NCBI GenBank assembly: GCA_021397835.1
Contig: JAJFZO010000396.1
Span: forward strand, 3,575,929-3,639,928
Direction of reading: 5' to 3'
Source: Moringa oleifera
Taxonomy: Eukaryota; Streptophyta; Magnoliopsida; Brassicales; Moringaceae
Length of the DNA: 64,000 bases
Shown here: positions 14,151-25,517 of the stretch, in pieces
How the letters are laid out: each line of letters opens with the position of its first letter
How positions within the stretch are numbered: the stretch's first letter is position 1
The notes under the pieces: generated by a model
The model's input: the letters and a program-made list of their open reading frames with translations, nothing else
Told to the model about the DNA's origin: nothing
The model's database searches: none
Translations under genes and position numbers: made by a program

Positions 14151-15080
14151 ATGTTCACTCCTAAAACACCAATGTTAAGTATTGAATTTAGAATGCACAA
14201 CCACATTGAAACTACAATCAAGTTCAAATTAATTTTCTTCCTTGTTATTCTTATTAACATATACAACAATAGCAAACACTGAAATCAAGACTTTTATTAA
14301 TTCTAGAAAACAAATGTAATAGAGATGATCACTTGGAATGTTAAAATAATATACCATAGCCTCAAATCCTAGCATGTTGCATATGGTTACTAATAAATGT
14401 AACAAAATGTAATGCATAAAAGACAAACGTATTATATTACTTGTTTTATTTTCCAATATGAACTTCTTAATGTGTACTTTAGCTAGCTACCTCATTCCAT
14501 ATATGTGCATGTCATATATTTGCATAACTCTAAAAAATTTTAGTTATGTGTCAGCAACATGGTTAGGCATGTACTTACATTGCCTTTGGAATCTATTCTC
14601 ACTGCTGAGATGACAACAATTAACCTTGACTTGAATAATTTTGGAATCTATTCCTCTATAAAATCTGTAACCTACAAAAAAAACCAAAGAATTAAAATAC
14701 TAATAAAATATTTTCAGGTTCATTTTAGGTCCAGTTTTTATATTACTATTTCTTCAAATAAAAATGTCGTTTCCTAGAAAACCTCATTTCAAAGTTAAAT
14801 GCCCCTATTAATAATTTTTAACCATATTGCATTCACATAGAATCAAAAACCTCATATGAAACTTTGCATTCATTATTAACACCCGTCACAGTAAGATAAA
14901 TCATGCTTTAATTCCCTAATTAAACAGCTAAACAATGATTAAGTGAAGGAATTAATGTCACATGCATTCAATTACGTAAAAATATAGTACCTTATCATGA
15001 GGACAAATGCAACACAAATCAAATCTTATTACGAGCAAATATGATGCACTATTGTGTTCCTAAGTGCATAGTTCTGAGTC
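14151..15080. other. AT-rich region without a recognisable gene
   Basis: Only short chance ORFs on both strands, with no recognisable motif. It lies between the direct repeat R1 and the 290-bp tandem repeat. Confidence 0.4.
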
Positions 15081-15084
15081 TATG

Positions 15085-15740
15085 GTGAGGTAAAATCAAA
15101 ATTTTATCTTGCAAGAAGCTTATGGTGCTTCACCAAAGGCTCAGATTTGAGCTTCCCTTAAGGACCAAAATAGATTATGCTTCAAAAAAGAAGTTTGATA
15201 AAGATTTTAAAATCTAACCTTGTCATGCTTCCCAAAATCACATTTCTGGGTATGTACAATGAAGGTAGAAAGTTACATGTAGCAAGAAGAAAGAAGATAG
15301 ATTATAGAGAAAAGAGATTGCAGAAAGGATATGGAGAGAAAAAAATGTTCCCTTAACTGCCTAGCTTTGAGCATATCGTATGGGTAAAATTCGAGTTTTG
15401 CTTGTAAGAACATTGTGATGATTCACCAAATTCTCATATTTGAGCTTCTCATGAAGACCAAAAACATACATTAAACTTCAAAGAAGAGCTTTTAAGAATC
15501 AATGTTATAATGCTTCCCAAAATCACATTTCTCACAATGAACAATAAAGAGAGAAAGTTAGATATAGAAAGAAGAAAGAAGAGAGATTACAAAGAGGAAA
15601 AGGATAGAAAAAGTATTCCCACACCTACTTAACTTTAAGCATATCGGGTGGACAAAATCCAAGTCTATGTTCTCAAAATCTTGTGATGATTCACAAAATG
15701 CTTAGATTTGATCTTCTCGTGAAGACCAAGTAGCAAAAAA
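15085..15740 (+). repeat. Tandem repeat, ~290-bp unit, about 2.3 copies
   Basis: Three successive blocks share the order TCACCAAAGGCTCAGATTTGAGC, then a GCTTCCCAAAATCACATTTCT segment, then a purine-rich AGAAAGAAGA stretch. Matching points lie near 15130, 15421 and 15688, giving periods of about 290 and 267 bp. Copies are clearly diverged. No reading frame is conserved between them. Confidence 0.6.
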
Positions 15741-15870
15741 AGAGAAGAAATTGTAGAGAAATGGAGATTGCAGAGAGCAAAAAGATTGCAGACATTAAAG
15801 GGAAGAAAGAAGTGTGCGGCGACAAAGAAAAAACTAATTTATGGTTAGGTTTTTAGGTAACTTATTTATA

Positions 15871-15900
15871 CTACATTAAAACGACGTTGTTTTGATGTAG
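15871..15900. repeat. 30-bp near-perfect palindrome centred on AACGACGTTGTT
   Basis: The arms CTACATYAAAAC and GTTTTRATGTAG pair around ACGACGT. AACGACGTCGTT-type palindromes are frequent in plant genomes as remnants of small transposons. No larger element could be defined around this one. Confidence 0.5.
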
Positions 15901-16928
15901 CATTTTGTTTTTTAATTTATTCATTTTAATTAAACAATTTAATCATTGATATGTATCAATTGAAACTAAAATTAATCCGTATCAATTAGCAAGACATATG
16001 TTGCAATTTAGACTAGTAATTACAATTTATGTTAACAAGCAATTACTTATACATTGATGCCTAATCATACATATTTTTCATTAAACAATGCAAATAATAG
16101 CAAATCATACTTATACGTACCAATGTTTAAATTCTAAAGTATTTATAACTTTAAGTTTTTTAATTATAACTCATGGCACATCATTGTAAGTACTTATATT
16201 TATTGAATAAATTAATATATTATATATTTTACAATGTATTATAATCAAAGTAATGTAGTTCACTATGTATTTAATACATTATAAAAATGCAAGATAATTA
16301 AATTGATGGTTTTAAATTGTGTTATATGTACTAATCATGATGTATATATATATACCATGAGATATTTTTATAAATATTACTATTCATTATAATCTACAAG
16401 TATTTAAATTGATTTATTAAATGCACTACTATATTTTACACATTTTAAAATACATTAAAAAATATATAACATAATATTGTTAATAATAAATTAAATTAAA
16501 TTGTTAAAAAAATATTATATATTATATACTTAAAATGCAAGAAAGCAAACTAGAACCTATGCTCTCTTACTTTCAAGTATAAGATCTTAACCATTGAAAC
16601 AAACAACATAATGTAGTTTTGTTTTCAAATGCAAATTAGGTTGTTATTTACTTTTTAGTCAATATAATCATTAATTCAAATAGTTTAATTTTATTTTTAT
16701 TGGTAATAATATATTATAAAATTAAAAATAATTTTTTATGCATATTAAATTTGCGATTACAACAAAAATATATAAAACAACACTTATACCTTAAGCAATT
16801 AATTAATTTGTCAAAAATAAAAAAACATATTTGATTATTCATCTCCTTTAATTATAATAATTATATAATTAAAATAATTATGATTAAAAATTTGATTATG
16901 ATAAATAAATAATAAAAATAATACTAGT
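15901..16928. other. Very AT-rich region without a recognisable gene
   Basis: No coding or RNA feature is seen. Long runs of A and T make chance ORFs uninformative. Confidence 0.4.
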
Positions 16929-17440
16929 GTGAAAAGCTCACATCCCAACTTATATCTTTTCAATATTCAACCAACAACCATGCAACTTCAAAATCTCTAG
17001 AATTATTAACTAGTACTTTGAAAAGAATAAAAAATTGTAGTACTAGTTAATAAATGTAGGATTTGAACTAAAGTAGGCCTTGTAGAAAAAATCTAATTTT
17101 AACTTAACAATGAAAATGAACTAAAGGAAGCCAATAATATTTAGGTTAAGCTCAACTAAGCAAATGAAAATGAGAAAAAAAAAACATAAATAAATTAAAA
17201 TCTATAGAAAACAAAATATATAACATTCCTTTTGTATGAAATCTATAGAAAACAAAATATATAACATTCCTTTTGTATGAAATCTATAGAAAAACAAATT
17301 ATAAATACCCTTGAACTTACCCAAATAAAAAATTTTACTATCCAAACCTTTTCTCAAAAGAAATCAAGTTTACATTAGAATTTGATCCCATAAGTCTAAT
17401 ACCCTTACTAAGGTAGATCTTTACACCATTAAAGTGGTAG
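16929..17440 (+). repeat. Direct repeat R2 (~0.5 kb), second copy
   Basis: Second copy of the repeat at 13674-14150. It differs mainly by an internal ~40-bp tandem duplication around 17205-17285 (a segment containing AACATTCCTTTTGTATG occurs twice), which explains its greater length. It ends just before the plus-strand CACTA fragment at 17445. Confidence 0.6.
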
Positions 17441-17444
17441 AGGT

Positions 17445-18133
17445 ATAAGAAATTTGCCCCAAGTATGGGACCATTGATATTAAAACCAATATGAGATATA
17501 AAGAAAGGATACATTCATTTTTTCATATCAAGCAGAATAAGTATATTTTGCACTACATCCTAATACCATTCCATAAAAGAGAGACAAGAGTGTGATCATC
17601 AAAACTAAAGCAAGAAGTCGAATTGAATCTTTAGAGGAATCATTCTAAGATGATGTGATGCAACAGTTACATCCTATCTCTTTTAATGATTAGATTGTAA
17701 ATAATTTGTGGGATGTTAATGATTAAGGTCAAGAGATTTAAGTTGAGGAAGATTCAGTTCAATTGGCAGATGAACAAGAAGAAGTATCATTTTATAGTAG
17801 GGAGATTAATAGTGAAGACAAAACTTCTGCGAATGACATTGTTGATAGTAACTAATTATAGAGGTCTGTGATTAAATATGTTACAAATTAGATTCACGTC
17901 CATTTTTTAATTTTCTCACCAAACATAGTTTGTTCATTACTCACAAATGTCAAAAAGAGGGGAATGTGGTGCTCATGGTGTTAGAGGCAAGGGCAGATGG
18001 TCCTACACATTGGACATATATTCTACAATGTAGGTGTCATCACCTTTTGCTTAGACATGATCACCTTCAGTTAACACACCATCATTCCTAGCTCATAGAA
18101 TGTCTTCCTCGGTTGATGTTCCATCACCTCTAA
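17445..18133 (+). pseudogene. CACTA fragment: TNP2 C-terminus and start of second gene
   Basis: This is a second, opposite-orientation copy of the junction between the two CACTA genes, homologous to the reverse complement of about 7150-7820. It contains the DUF4216 tail region (17450-17580), the acidic tail with NEQEEVS-like coding (about 17740-17850), then the start of the second gene, MSKRGECGAHGVRGKGRWSY, near 17948. The sequence stops abruptly near 18133, where 26S rRNA sequence begins. No terminal inverted repeat is visible, so it is a broken fragment and not a complete element. Confidence 0.75.
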
Positions 18134-18562
18134 TTTATTTTACCAAACTAATACCCACATCGTGATAGTAATTCAACATAATACAAGAGGAAACATTGAT
18201 TTTCACAAAATTGGTCATCATACTTGGTTAAAAAGCAAGTGGCGCAAAGCTACTGTGTGTTGGATCATGATTAAAGGCCTCTAAGTAAGTATCCATGCTA
18301 GAAATGATGCATGCGCCTGTCGCTCGATTATTGACTTGCAATAAGGGCCTCTCGATCCCCATAAGCACATATTGTTAGCCAAGTTCGTGCGATGGAAGAG
18401 CCTTATAGGCTGCTTGAAAGTATGATTCATATCGAGCGACATGTAGAATCCTTTGCAGATGACTTAAATACGCAATGGCGTATTGTAAGTGGTCGAGCCG
18501 CCTTACTACAATGATCCACTAAAATACATCCCTTTGTCTCTATGATTTGTCCTTCTCGCCCA
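18134..18562 (+). pseudogene. 26S rRNA pseudogene, 3' end only (copy 1)
   Basis: The sequence follows the 3'-terminal part of plant 26S rRNA: a decayed CTACTGATGCCCGCGTCG segment, AGTACGAGAGGAACC (here ATACAAGAGGAAAC), the CACAATTGGTCATC block, GAAGCTAC, AGAATCCTTTGCAGA, and TATTGTAAGTGG. Differences from the conserved rRNA are mostly C-to-T or G-to-A. Only about 430 bases are present; the 5' side is cut by the CACTA fragment junction. Downstream it runs into the conserved spacer flank and A-repeat array. It is a relic and not an expressed gene. Confidence 0.9.
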
Positions 18563-18784
18563 CACCCCGACAATAATTATCCCTTTATTTTAGACCATCG
18601 ATTACATGAGGTCTAAACTTGACCATCAAAATAATGAGCTTGGAAAAAAGGAAAAGCCCTATAGTCTTCTAAACAATGAGAATCATAAGGGAAAACACTT
18701 GAAAAAATAGCTAGTAGGCTCAGGGAACCAAGTTTTACTTCAAAGAAAATAAAAGTAATTTGTCCTTCCTCGCCATGTCCCTCA
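18563..18784 (+). other. Conserved 26S-downstream spacer flank (copy 1)
   Basis: A ~220-bp non-repetitive spacer that follows each 26S relic in the window. Shared landmarks are AATAATTATCCCTTT, CATGAGGTCTAAACTTGACC, GGGAAAACACTTG and TCTAGTAGGCT. By position it is where a Pol I terminator would be expected, but I recognise no specific terminator motif. Confidence 0.65.
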
Positions 18785-20165
18785 GGTATGTGCCTAGCAA
18801 GTGTGGCACAAGCACGATGTCCAAGGGCACAGGAGGCAAGCCATAACTATGCCCAGTAGGCATGGTAATGGTGTAAGGCTGAAAGTGTCACCGCGCAAAG
18901 CATGCCACCTAAGCCAATAGCTCCCTAAGCGAGCCAACCCCTAATAGTTATGTCCTTCGATTGTGTGCCTAGCGAGCGCACCATAAGCACTGCAGCCTAG
19001 TCCAATGGCATGGCAAGCAAGCCATGGCTGCCTTTAGTAAGCACGACAGGGGCATAAGGCCTAGTATGATGTGGCATAAGGCATGCCAACTAAGCTAAAA
19101 GCACCCCACGCGAGCCAACCGCTCATCCTTACATCCCTCGATTATATGCCTAGCAAGTATGCCATAAGCACCGTGTCAACTAGCCTAAGGGCATAAAAAG
19201 CAAGCCATGGCTACCTCTAACAGGCATAGCATGGGCACAAGGCTTTGTGTGCTGCAGCACAAGAAACATTAGCCAAGTCAAGAGCACCTTACACGAGTTA
19301 GCCCCTTATCACTATGTTCTTCAATTGTGTGCCTGGCGAGCAATGCACAAGGCCACATCGCCTAGTTCAAGAGCACAAGATGCAAGTTACGGGGGCCCCC
19401 AACAAGTACAACATTGGCACAAGGCCCACAGTGCTATGATAGAAGGCACTCCAACCAAGCTAAGAGTGCCTCACATGAGTCAGCCTCTCCTCATTATGCC
19501 TCTCGGTCGTGTGCCTATCGAGCATGCCATGAGTATCGAGTCTCCTAGTCCAAGGGCATGGGAGGTACGCCACTACTACCTCATGAAAGCATGGCATAGG
19601 TGCAAGGCCCAGCACATTACAGCAAAAGGTGCACTAGCTAAGCGAAAAAGTGCAACATGAGCGAGCCTTTCATCACTAAGTCCCTTGATTATGTACCCAA
19701 TAAGCGTGCCATGTGTGCCACGTTGCTTGGTCCAAGGGCATAAAAGGCAAGTCATAGCTACCCTCAATTGGCATAGCATAGGTGCAAGGCCTAGTGAGTT
19801 ATGGAAAAAGCGGCGACAACCGAGCAAAATACACCTCACGCAAGCTAGCCCGCCAACCTCTCATCATTACTTCCCTCGATTGTGTAATGAACGAGTGTGC
19901 CATGAAAGTAGGGCACATGAAGCAAGCTGCAGACACCCCCAGCAGGCACATAATGGTTAGAAGGCTTAGTGTATTATGGCATAAGGTGCCCTAACCAAGC
20001 CAAGAGTGCTCCATATGAGCTAGCCCGTAGTTGCTACATCCCTTAATCGTGTGCCCAACAAGCGTACCATGATCATTGTGTTGCCTGGTCTAAGGGCATG
20101 AAAGGCAAGCCATACCTATCCCAAATGGACACAGTATCGGCATAACGCCTAACTTGATGGCAAAA
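18785..20165 (+). repeat. IGS A-repeat array 1 (~182-bp unit, about 7-8 copies)
   Basis: Successive copies begin near 18788, 18963, 19144, 19327, 19510, 19692, 19877 and 20050, so the unit is about 182 bp (range 173-185). Landmarks in each unit are TGTGCCCAGCGAGCGTGCCA, GGTCCAAGGGCA, GGCAAGCCATGGCT, GGCATGGCATGGGCACAAGG, and GCCAAGCCAAGAGC. The units lie directly downstream of 26S and are therefore read as ribosomal intergenic spacer repeats. ORFs crossing them are by-products of the repeat. Confidence 0.85.
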
Positions 20166-20199
20166 GGCATCAATATGCACATCCGATTGAATTAATAAC

Positions 20200-20495
20200 C
20201 ACTTCGCAAAAGGCTAGTAATGCCTCTATCATGCTAAGATCCCACAGAAGCAACGCCTTTGGCTGCTGCGGCAGCTACTGCGGTAGTTGCTGCTGCAACA
20301 GATGCAATCAGATTAAGAGTTAATAAAGGAACCGAACTGTACTGTACACATAAACTTAAGAACTTTACACAAAACTTAGTATTTATCATCACTACATATT
20401 GTAATTAAGGAACACATCAAATTCTAAGCAGCACGCACATATCATTATCTAAATATTATTTAAAAAGCTGACAAATATAAAATGCATTTCAATTT
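20200..20495 (-). other. Probable 3' flank of the PDF1 pseudogene
   Basis: No coding match. It contains an alanine-codon-like GCTGCTGCGGCAGC stretch near 20262-20300. Lying between the PDF1 stop and the A-repeat boundary, it is probably the captured 3' UTR and downstream DNA. Confidence 0.35.
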
Positions 20496-21648
20496 TCAGT
20501 CTGATTTAGGGTTGAGGCGACCTCCATTGGTAAGCTTGAAGATACGAGCATGAGCTACTGTAGCTTTGTTAGAAGCAAGTCTGTGACGAAATTATTCCTC
20601 ACTTGTGTGGATGTGAAAAGGAACCGGTTGTTTACCATGCAGTTTAGCCACATAGTGGTTCCTTTTTGGTATAGACCCAAACCCAGGAATGCTACCCATA
20701 CCAAATGCACTACCTAGTGTTCCCCACCAGCCCAATAGACTCCATATTAGCCTCGGGTGAGTCCTCTAGTAACTACAAATAAACAAGAATGTGATGACTT
20801 CATTCTAATTGATTCTTGTTTTAGGATTCAGCATTTATTTTTGTTACTTACTTGGATGTACCAGTGATTGGTGGAGTTGGAATAGGGTACAATAAAGGTG
20901 AAGAGTAATTAGGGGTGCTTGGGGTTTTTGGATCAATGCTTAGGGTTCTTGGATCAATGCTTTAGGTAAATGGTAGGTTTGTGGCAGTAAAAAAGGTGTC
21001 ATAGTATCCTCCACCTCTTAAAGGAAGGTTTGATGGGGTCGAAAGGGTTGGAGTTGATGGTGTAGATGGGGTTGGAGTTGACGGTGTGGATGGAGTTGAT
21101 GAAGTCGATGGGGTTCCATAGTTTTTGTCTGAATGTGTTTGTGGTGTAGGGATGTAGCCTCTACTCAACAAAGTCCCATAAGAGGGTGGTATTGATGGTG
21201 TAAAGGTGTAGCCTATACTAAGCAAAGTCTCATTAGAGGGCAGTGTTAGGTTATAACCTCCACCATGAGAAGGTGGTGTCCCTTCATAGCTACCTCCTGA
21301 AGGTGTTGACGGTGAAGTCCCATGGGACAGCCTTCCATGTGAACCTGTATTGTACGTCAAAATTAGGCTACATTTCCACGGCCAAAAACACCTCACTTAA
21401 AGCATGTCAAAGTTGACATAAAGCATGAAAACTTCACAACTACACATTGCCATAAATTACTAGCATGAGACACAAAGAGAGAGTGTGTGTGTGTGAGAGA
21501 GACCTCCATGTAGGCTTCGTGGTGAGTAATAGTTCTTTTGGTCTTCAAAGTCAATAAACATTACAGGAAGAAGCAGGTTCTGGGAGAGCAACCCAACAAG
21601 CATCACCCACATGAACACAAAAGGGTGAATGCTCATTTTTCTTTCCAT
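20496..21648 (-). pseudogene. PDF1: PROTODERMAL FACTOR 1-like (PDF1) pseudogene
   Basis: PDF1 encodes a secreted proline-rich cell-wall protein of the plant epidermis. Exon 1 starts at the ATG ending at 21648; it encodes a hydrophobic signal peptide and then EDQKNYYSP, the conserved PDF1 motif after the signal sequence. An intron (about 21345-21510) ends in ACAATACAG before a Ser/Thr/Pro/Gly-rich repeat domain (SPSTPSGGSYEGTPPSHGGG, then TPSTPSTPTPSTPSTP). A second intron with a GTAAGTAAC donor (about 20770-20850) precedes the C-terminal domain, RTHPRLIWSLLGWWG, then FGMGSIPGFG, ASNKATVAHARIFKL and RLNPKSD before a TGA at 20496-20498. Damage includes an in-frame TAA after the repeat domain (about 20960), a TAG in place of the conserved Trp before RTHP, a deletion inside the C-terminal domain and frameshifts. 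Retained introns indicate DNA-level copying. Confidence 0.8.
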
Positions 21649-22449
21649 TTTTTTGCCAGTTGAGAAAAATCAGATGAAAAAGATGAAAAAGATCGAGATT
21701 GAATTGAAGGCAGTTAAAAAGAAGAAAGAATTAAAAATTATGTCTCATATGAGCATAGTTTGTCAATAGGGTCACTTTGCCATCTAATTTTAGATGAAAT
21801 GAAGAGATGAAAGAAGGGGAAAAAAGTGGATCATGGAATTCGATATGATTTTATCCAATCAGATAACATGTTGAGTTGAAGAGATACAAAAATTTTAGCA
21901 AGGTAGCACGGCCAGAACTATCGTGAGGAGCATGGGATATATAGCCCTCAACACTAGTTCTATAGATCCTTTCGCCCCAGTTATGGTAAAACTGGCATGA
22001 AAAGATATTGAAGGCTAACATTGATCAGCTGAGCTGGCATATCCTCATAAGGGGTTGGAACTAACGTGAAGAGCATGGGATGCCCTTCAATACCAGTTCT
22101 GGTAGAACTTGTGTATATATCCCTCATCCCTTGGCCTTTAACGCTAGCTTTGAAAGCGCTAGCGTCAAAGGCCTAGTGTTGTTTTAAAAGATTGAAGGTC
22201 TTTAACGCTAATTGTTGAAGAACTGGCATTAAAGGCTCCAAGGATGGTCTTTTAATGTGAGTTCTTATTTAATTGGCATGAAAGGCTAATCTTTAACATC
22301 AGTTTGTTGTTAACCAACATTAAAGACCTTATTTTTAATGACAGTTTTGAAATAACTATCATCAAAAGTGTTAATGAACTTTTTAATGACAGCTCTTTGA
22401 ATAACTATTACTAAATTATTGTCAGTTATTACAAGTTTTGTAGTAGTAA

Positions 22450-22990
22450 CATCTTCCCTCAGTAGCATGGCAAGGTTACAAGGCCTAATGTGCGGTGACA
22501 TAGGGCATGCCAATATAGCAAAAAGCACCCCACGAGAGCTAGCCCCTCGTCATTGTGTTCCTTGATTATGTGCACAGTGAGAGTGCAACGAAAGTCACGT
22601 TGCCTGATCCAAGGGCATAGAAGGTAAGCCACGGCTATCCCAATAGGTATGGTTTAGGTGTAAGGCCTAGCATACCATAATAGAAGGCATACCGCCAGGT
22701 GTACCACGATATACGACGCACAGCCTAGCAATTGGTGCCACATGCGAGAAATTCCTCATCGCTAACTCTTTCGATCTATGCATAGCGAATGTGCCACAAG
22801 TGTTGCATTATTTGTTCCAAGGGCACAGGAGGAAGGTAATGGTTGCCCTCAATAGGCACGACATGGGCATAAGGCCCAATGTACCACGGCATTAGGTGCG
22901 CTAGCCAAGCTAAAAGCACCCCGCTCAAGCCAACCCTCATCATTACATCCTCCATTCTATGCAATCACTACCACCAATAGGCACGGTATG
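22450..22990 (+). repeat. IGS A-repeat array 1, continued after the insertion
   Basis: About three more ~182-bp A units follow the insertion, starting within a unit at CCCTCAGTAGCATGGCAAGG. They continue the array interrupted near 20165. Confidence 0.75.
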
Positions 22991-25506
22991 AGTGCAAGCC
23001 TAAGCTTTCTGTAGTACAAGGCCTAGAGTGCCATGCGTAAGCAAGCTTTAAGCACTTTTTGAGGCATTACGGGGTTTAAAGGTGTTGATTACGTGGGCTA
23101 ACTAGGCTCGACCATGGTCCTAAGCTATGCTCGACTCTTAGGGCGACCGTCGGTGGGAAGAGGCACACTGGATAGGTTGGCATGCATGCACACTAGGCCA
23201 TCTAGGGCCAACGTTGCACTAATGCGTTGGCTGTAAAGCCCAATTATCAACTTTTTGTAAATTGATCATCTTTTGATTTTTTGAATTGCCTTAGCAATCA
23301 CTGAAATAAATCATGGAATTCATTAGGAGTTTGCCTCTTAAATTTAGGAGCATTTCGACTCACGAGCTATTTTTTTTGGTTTTTTGAATTTTAAAATGTT
23401 TAAAAAATTACTAAAAAAATTATATGCTTAGAAAATTCTAAAATTTTTTGTGTTAGTAGATCTGATTATTCTTTATATCTAACAGAAATTCCAGCTCAAA
23501 ATTCCTTACAAATAATTTTTGAAGCTTATTAGGATTTCTTAGACATATTGATATTTCTTCCTATGAAATGTACATTTTCATTTAAGACTTTTTAAAATGG
23601 AGGAGCTCACGCGCATTGTGGTTGCTCATGGGCCATGCGTTTTCTCCCGTTGCCCACCCACGTGGGTGAGCGTTAGGCATAGAAAACCCTATGCATGTGG
23701 TATGGAGGCAAGGCCTAATGTGCTGCAGCGTAAGGCACGCCAGCCAAGCCAAAAGAGCCCACATAAGCTAACCCCCTTCTCGCTAAGTCCCTCGATCATG
23801 AGATCAGCGAACATGCTATGAGTGTTACATGTCTTGATCTAAAGGCACGAGAGGCAATTCATGGCTGCCCTCAGTAAGCATGGCATGGGCACAAGGAGCA
23901 ATGTACTGTAGCACAAGGTGCACCAATCAAGCTGAAAGAACGCCACGCAAGTATGCTGTAAGTAGATTATGAGGTGTGGCACGTGTTGTGGGTGTTGATT
24001 ACATAGCTTAGCAGGGTAAACCATGGCCCTAAGCTTTGATGGACTCTTAGGGCAGCCATGGGTGGCTGCGAGTGCACTGGACAAGGCAACATGCATGCAC
24101 CCTCGACCATTCAGAGGCCACTCAACACCAATATGCTAGCCACAATGCCCAATTGTAAGTGATTTATCAATTGATGTCTTTGATTATTTAATTACTTTAA
24201 CAATGACACAAGAAAATCATGCAATTATTTTGGAGTTTGTCCCTCAAATTTGGAAGCATTCTGACTCGCGGCTTATTTTTCATGATTTTTTGAATTTTTG
24301 GTTGTATAAAATTCATAAAAAAAGTAGTTGCATGCGACGAGTGTCGCATCATTTGGTCTAGGGACACAGGAGGATAGCCATGGCTTTACCATCAAGCATG
24401 GCATGGGCATGATGCCTAGTGTGTTGTAGCACAAGGCACACTAGCGAATCCAAGAGCGCCCATGCAAGCATGTTGCAAGCATGCTGTGAGGCTCGCATGT
24501 GTTATGGGTGTTGATATCAAGGGCTAGTTAGGCTAAATCATGGTCCCAAGCTATGCTAGACTCTCACGGCAACCATGACTGGCATTAACTACAATGGACA
24601 GGGCAGTGTGCATGCACCTTGGCCATCTAGAGGCCACACTGCATAAACGTGCTGGTTGCAATGCCTAGTTGCGAACTTTTTATGAATTGATAGCCATTTA
24701 TTTGTTGAATTGCTCCAAAAATAACTCCAACAAATCATTCAATCCTTTACGAGTGTACCACTTAAATTTTTGAGCAATCCAAACTACAAACTATTTTCAG
24801 TATTTATTAAATTTTTTACTATATTAAATTCATAAAAACAAATTAGATACTCAAAAAATTCTAAAAATTTTCATGACTTAAATAAATGATGCAATTCATT
24901 AGGAGTCTACCTCCTCAAATATGGTAACATTCTAACTAACAAGCTATTTTTCATTAATTTCTTGAATTCTTGATTGAATAAAATTCATAAAAAATTGGAT
25001 CTTAGAAATTCTTAAATTTTTTGTGTTGGTAGACCTAATTATTCTTTATATCTATGCAAAATTTTCGGCTCAGAAATCTTTATAAATAATTTTTTAGACC
25101 TATTATGATGTTTGAGGCAGAATAATGTTTTCCACGTGCCAGAAGTGAATTTTCATTTAACACTCTTTAAAAGGGAGGAGCTTACCTACTTGGTGGGTGC
25201 GAACAAGTCATGTGTGCTCCTCTCTGCCCACCCACATAGGCACGACAAGGCTTCAAGGCCTTCTATGCTATGGCACAATGCACACTAGCGAAGTCAAAAG
25301 AGCCTCACGCATGCCAGTCCCTCGTCATTATGTCCCTTGGTCGTGTGCCTAGCAAGCATGCCATTAGCATCATGGTGGCCAGTCCAAAGGCATGGCTACC
25401 CCTTAGGAGCACTGCATGGGTGCAAGGCCCAACATTCTTAAGCACAAGGCACGCCAGTCAAGCCAAGAATACCTTCCACATGCAAACTGCAAGCATGCTA
25501 AAAAAA
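22991..25506 (+). repeat. IGS B-repeat block 1 (long composite units)
   Basis: Composite units of about 0.75-1.2 kb. The first half is GC-richer: GTTGATTACATGGGCTAG, GACCATGGCCCTAAGC, GCATGCATGCACC, GCCATCTAGAGGC. The second half is AT-rich: GAACTTTTTATGAATTGATG, AAATAAATCATGCAATTC, TGATTTTTTGAATTTT, AAATTTCAGCTCAAAACTCC, TTGATGTTTCCTCCTA, TTTTCATTTAAGACT, then GAGCTCACCTGCTTGG. A partial A unit joins one B unit to the next. Anchor points fall near 23186, 24090 and 24608. The block is cut at 25506 by the palindrome. Confidence 0.75.
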
Positions 25507-25517
25507 GTCATATATAT

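Larger units (their letters stand above)
20170..22448. mobile_element. CACTA-like insertion carrying a PDF1 gene segment
   Basis: This segment interrupts the A-repeat array. Its right end GTTTTGTAGTAGTA (22435-22448) is one base off the CACTACTACAAAAC terminal inverted repeat. Inside it (about 21900-22430) is a block of subterminal repeats, variants of TTTAACGCCAGTTNNNGAACTGGCGTTAAA and TTTAATGACAGTT. The left half holds a pseudogene of a cellular gene. I could not find a matching left terminus or a clear target duplication, so the left boundary is only the point where A-repeat similarity ends (20165-20200). The best reading is a Pack-CACTA element that captured gene DNA; separate insertions side by side are the alternative. 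Confidence 0.55.

Noticed and set aside
14229..14777. ORFs of 75 and 72 aa as small membrane proteins
   Set aside because: Hydrophobic composition is expected from AT-rich DNA by chance; there is no recognisable motif or splice context.
19247..19994. ORFs of 70-137 aa on both strands
   Set aside because: Same A-repeat explanation. Open frames arise because the repeat is GC-richer and its period is sometimes a multiple of three.
18785..20165. CRISPR array
   Set aside because: Units are ~182 bp and continuous with no short repeat/spacer alternation, and the DNA is a plant nuclear genome.
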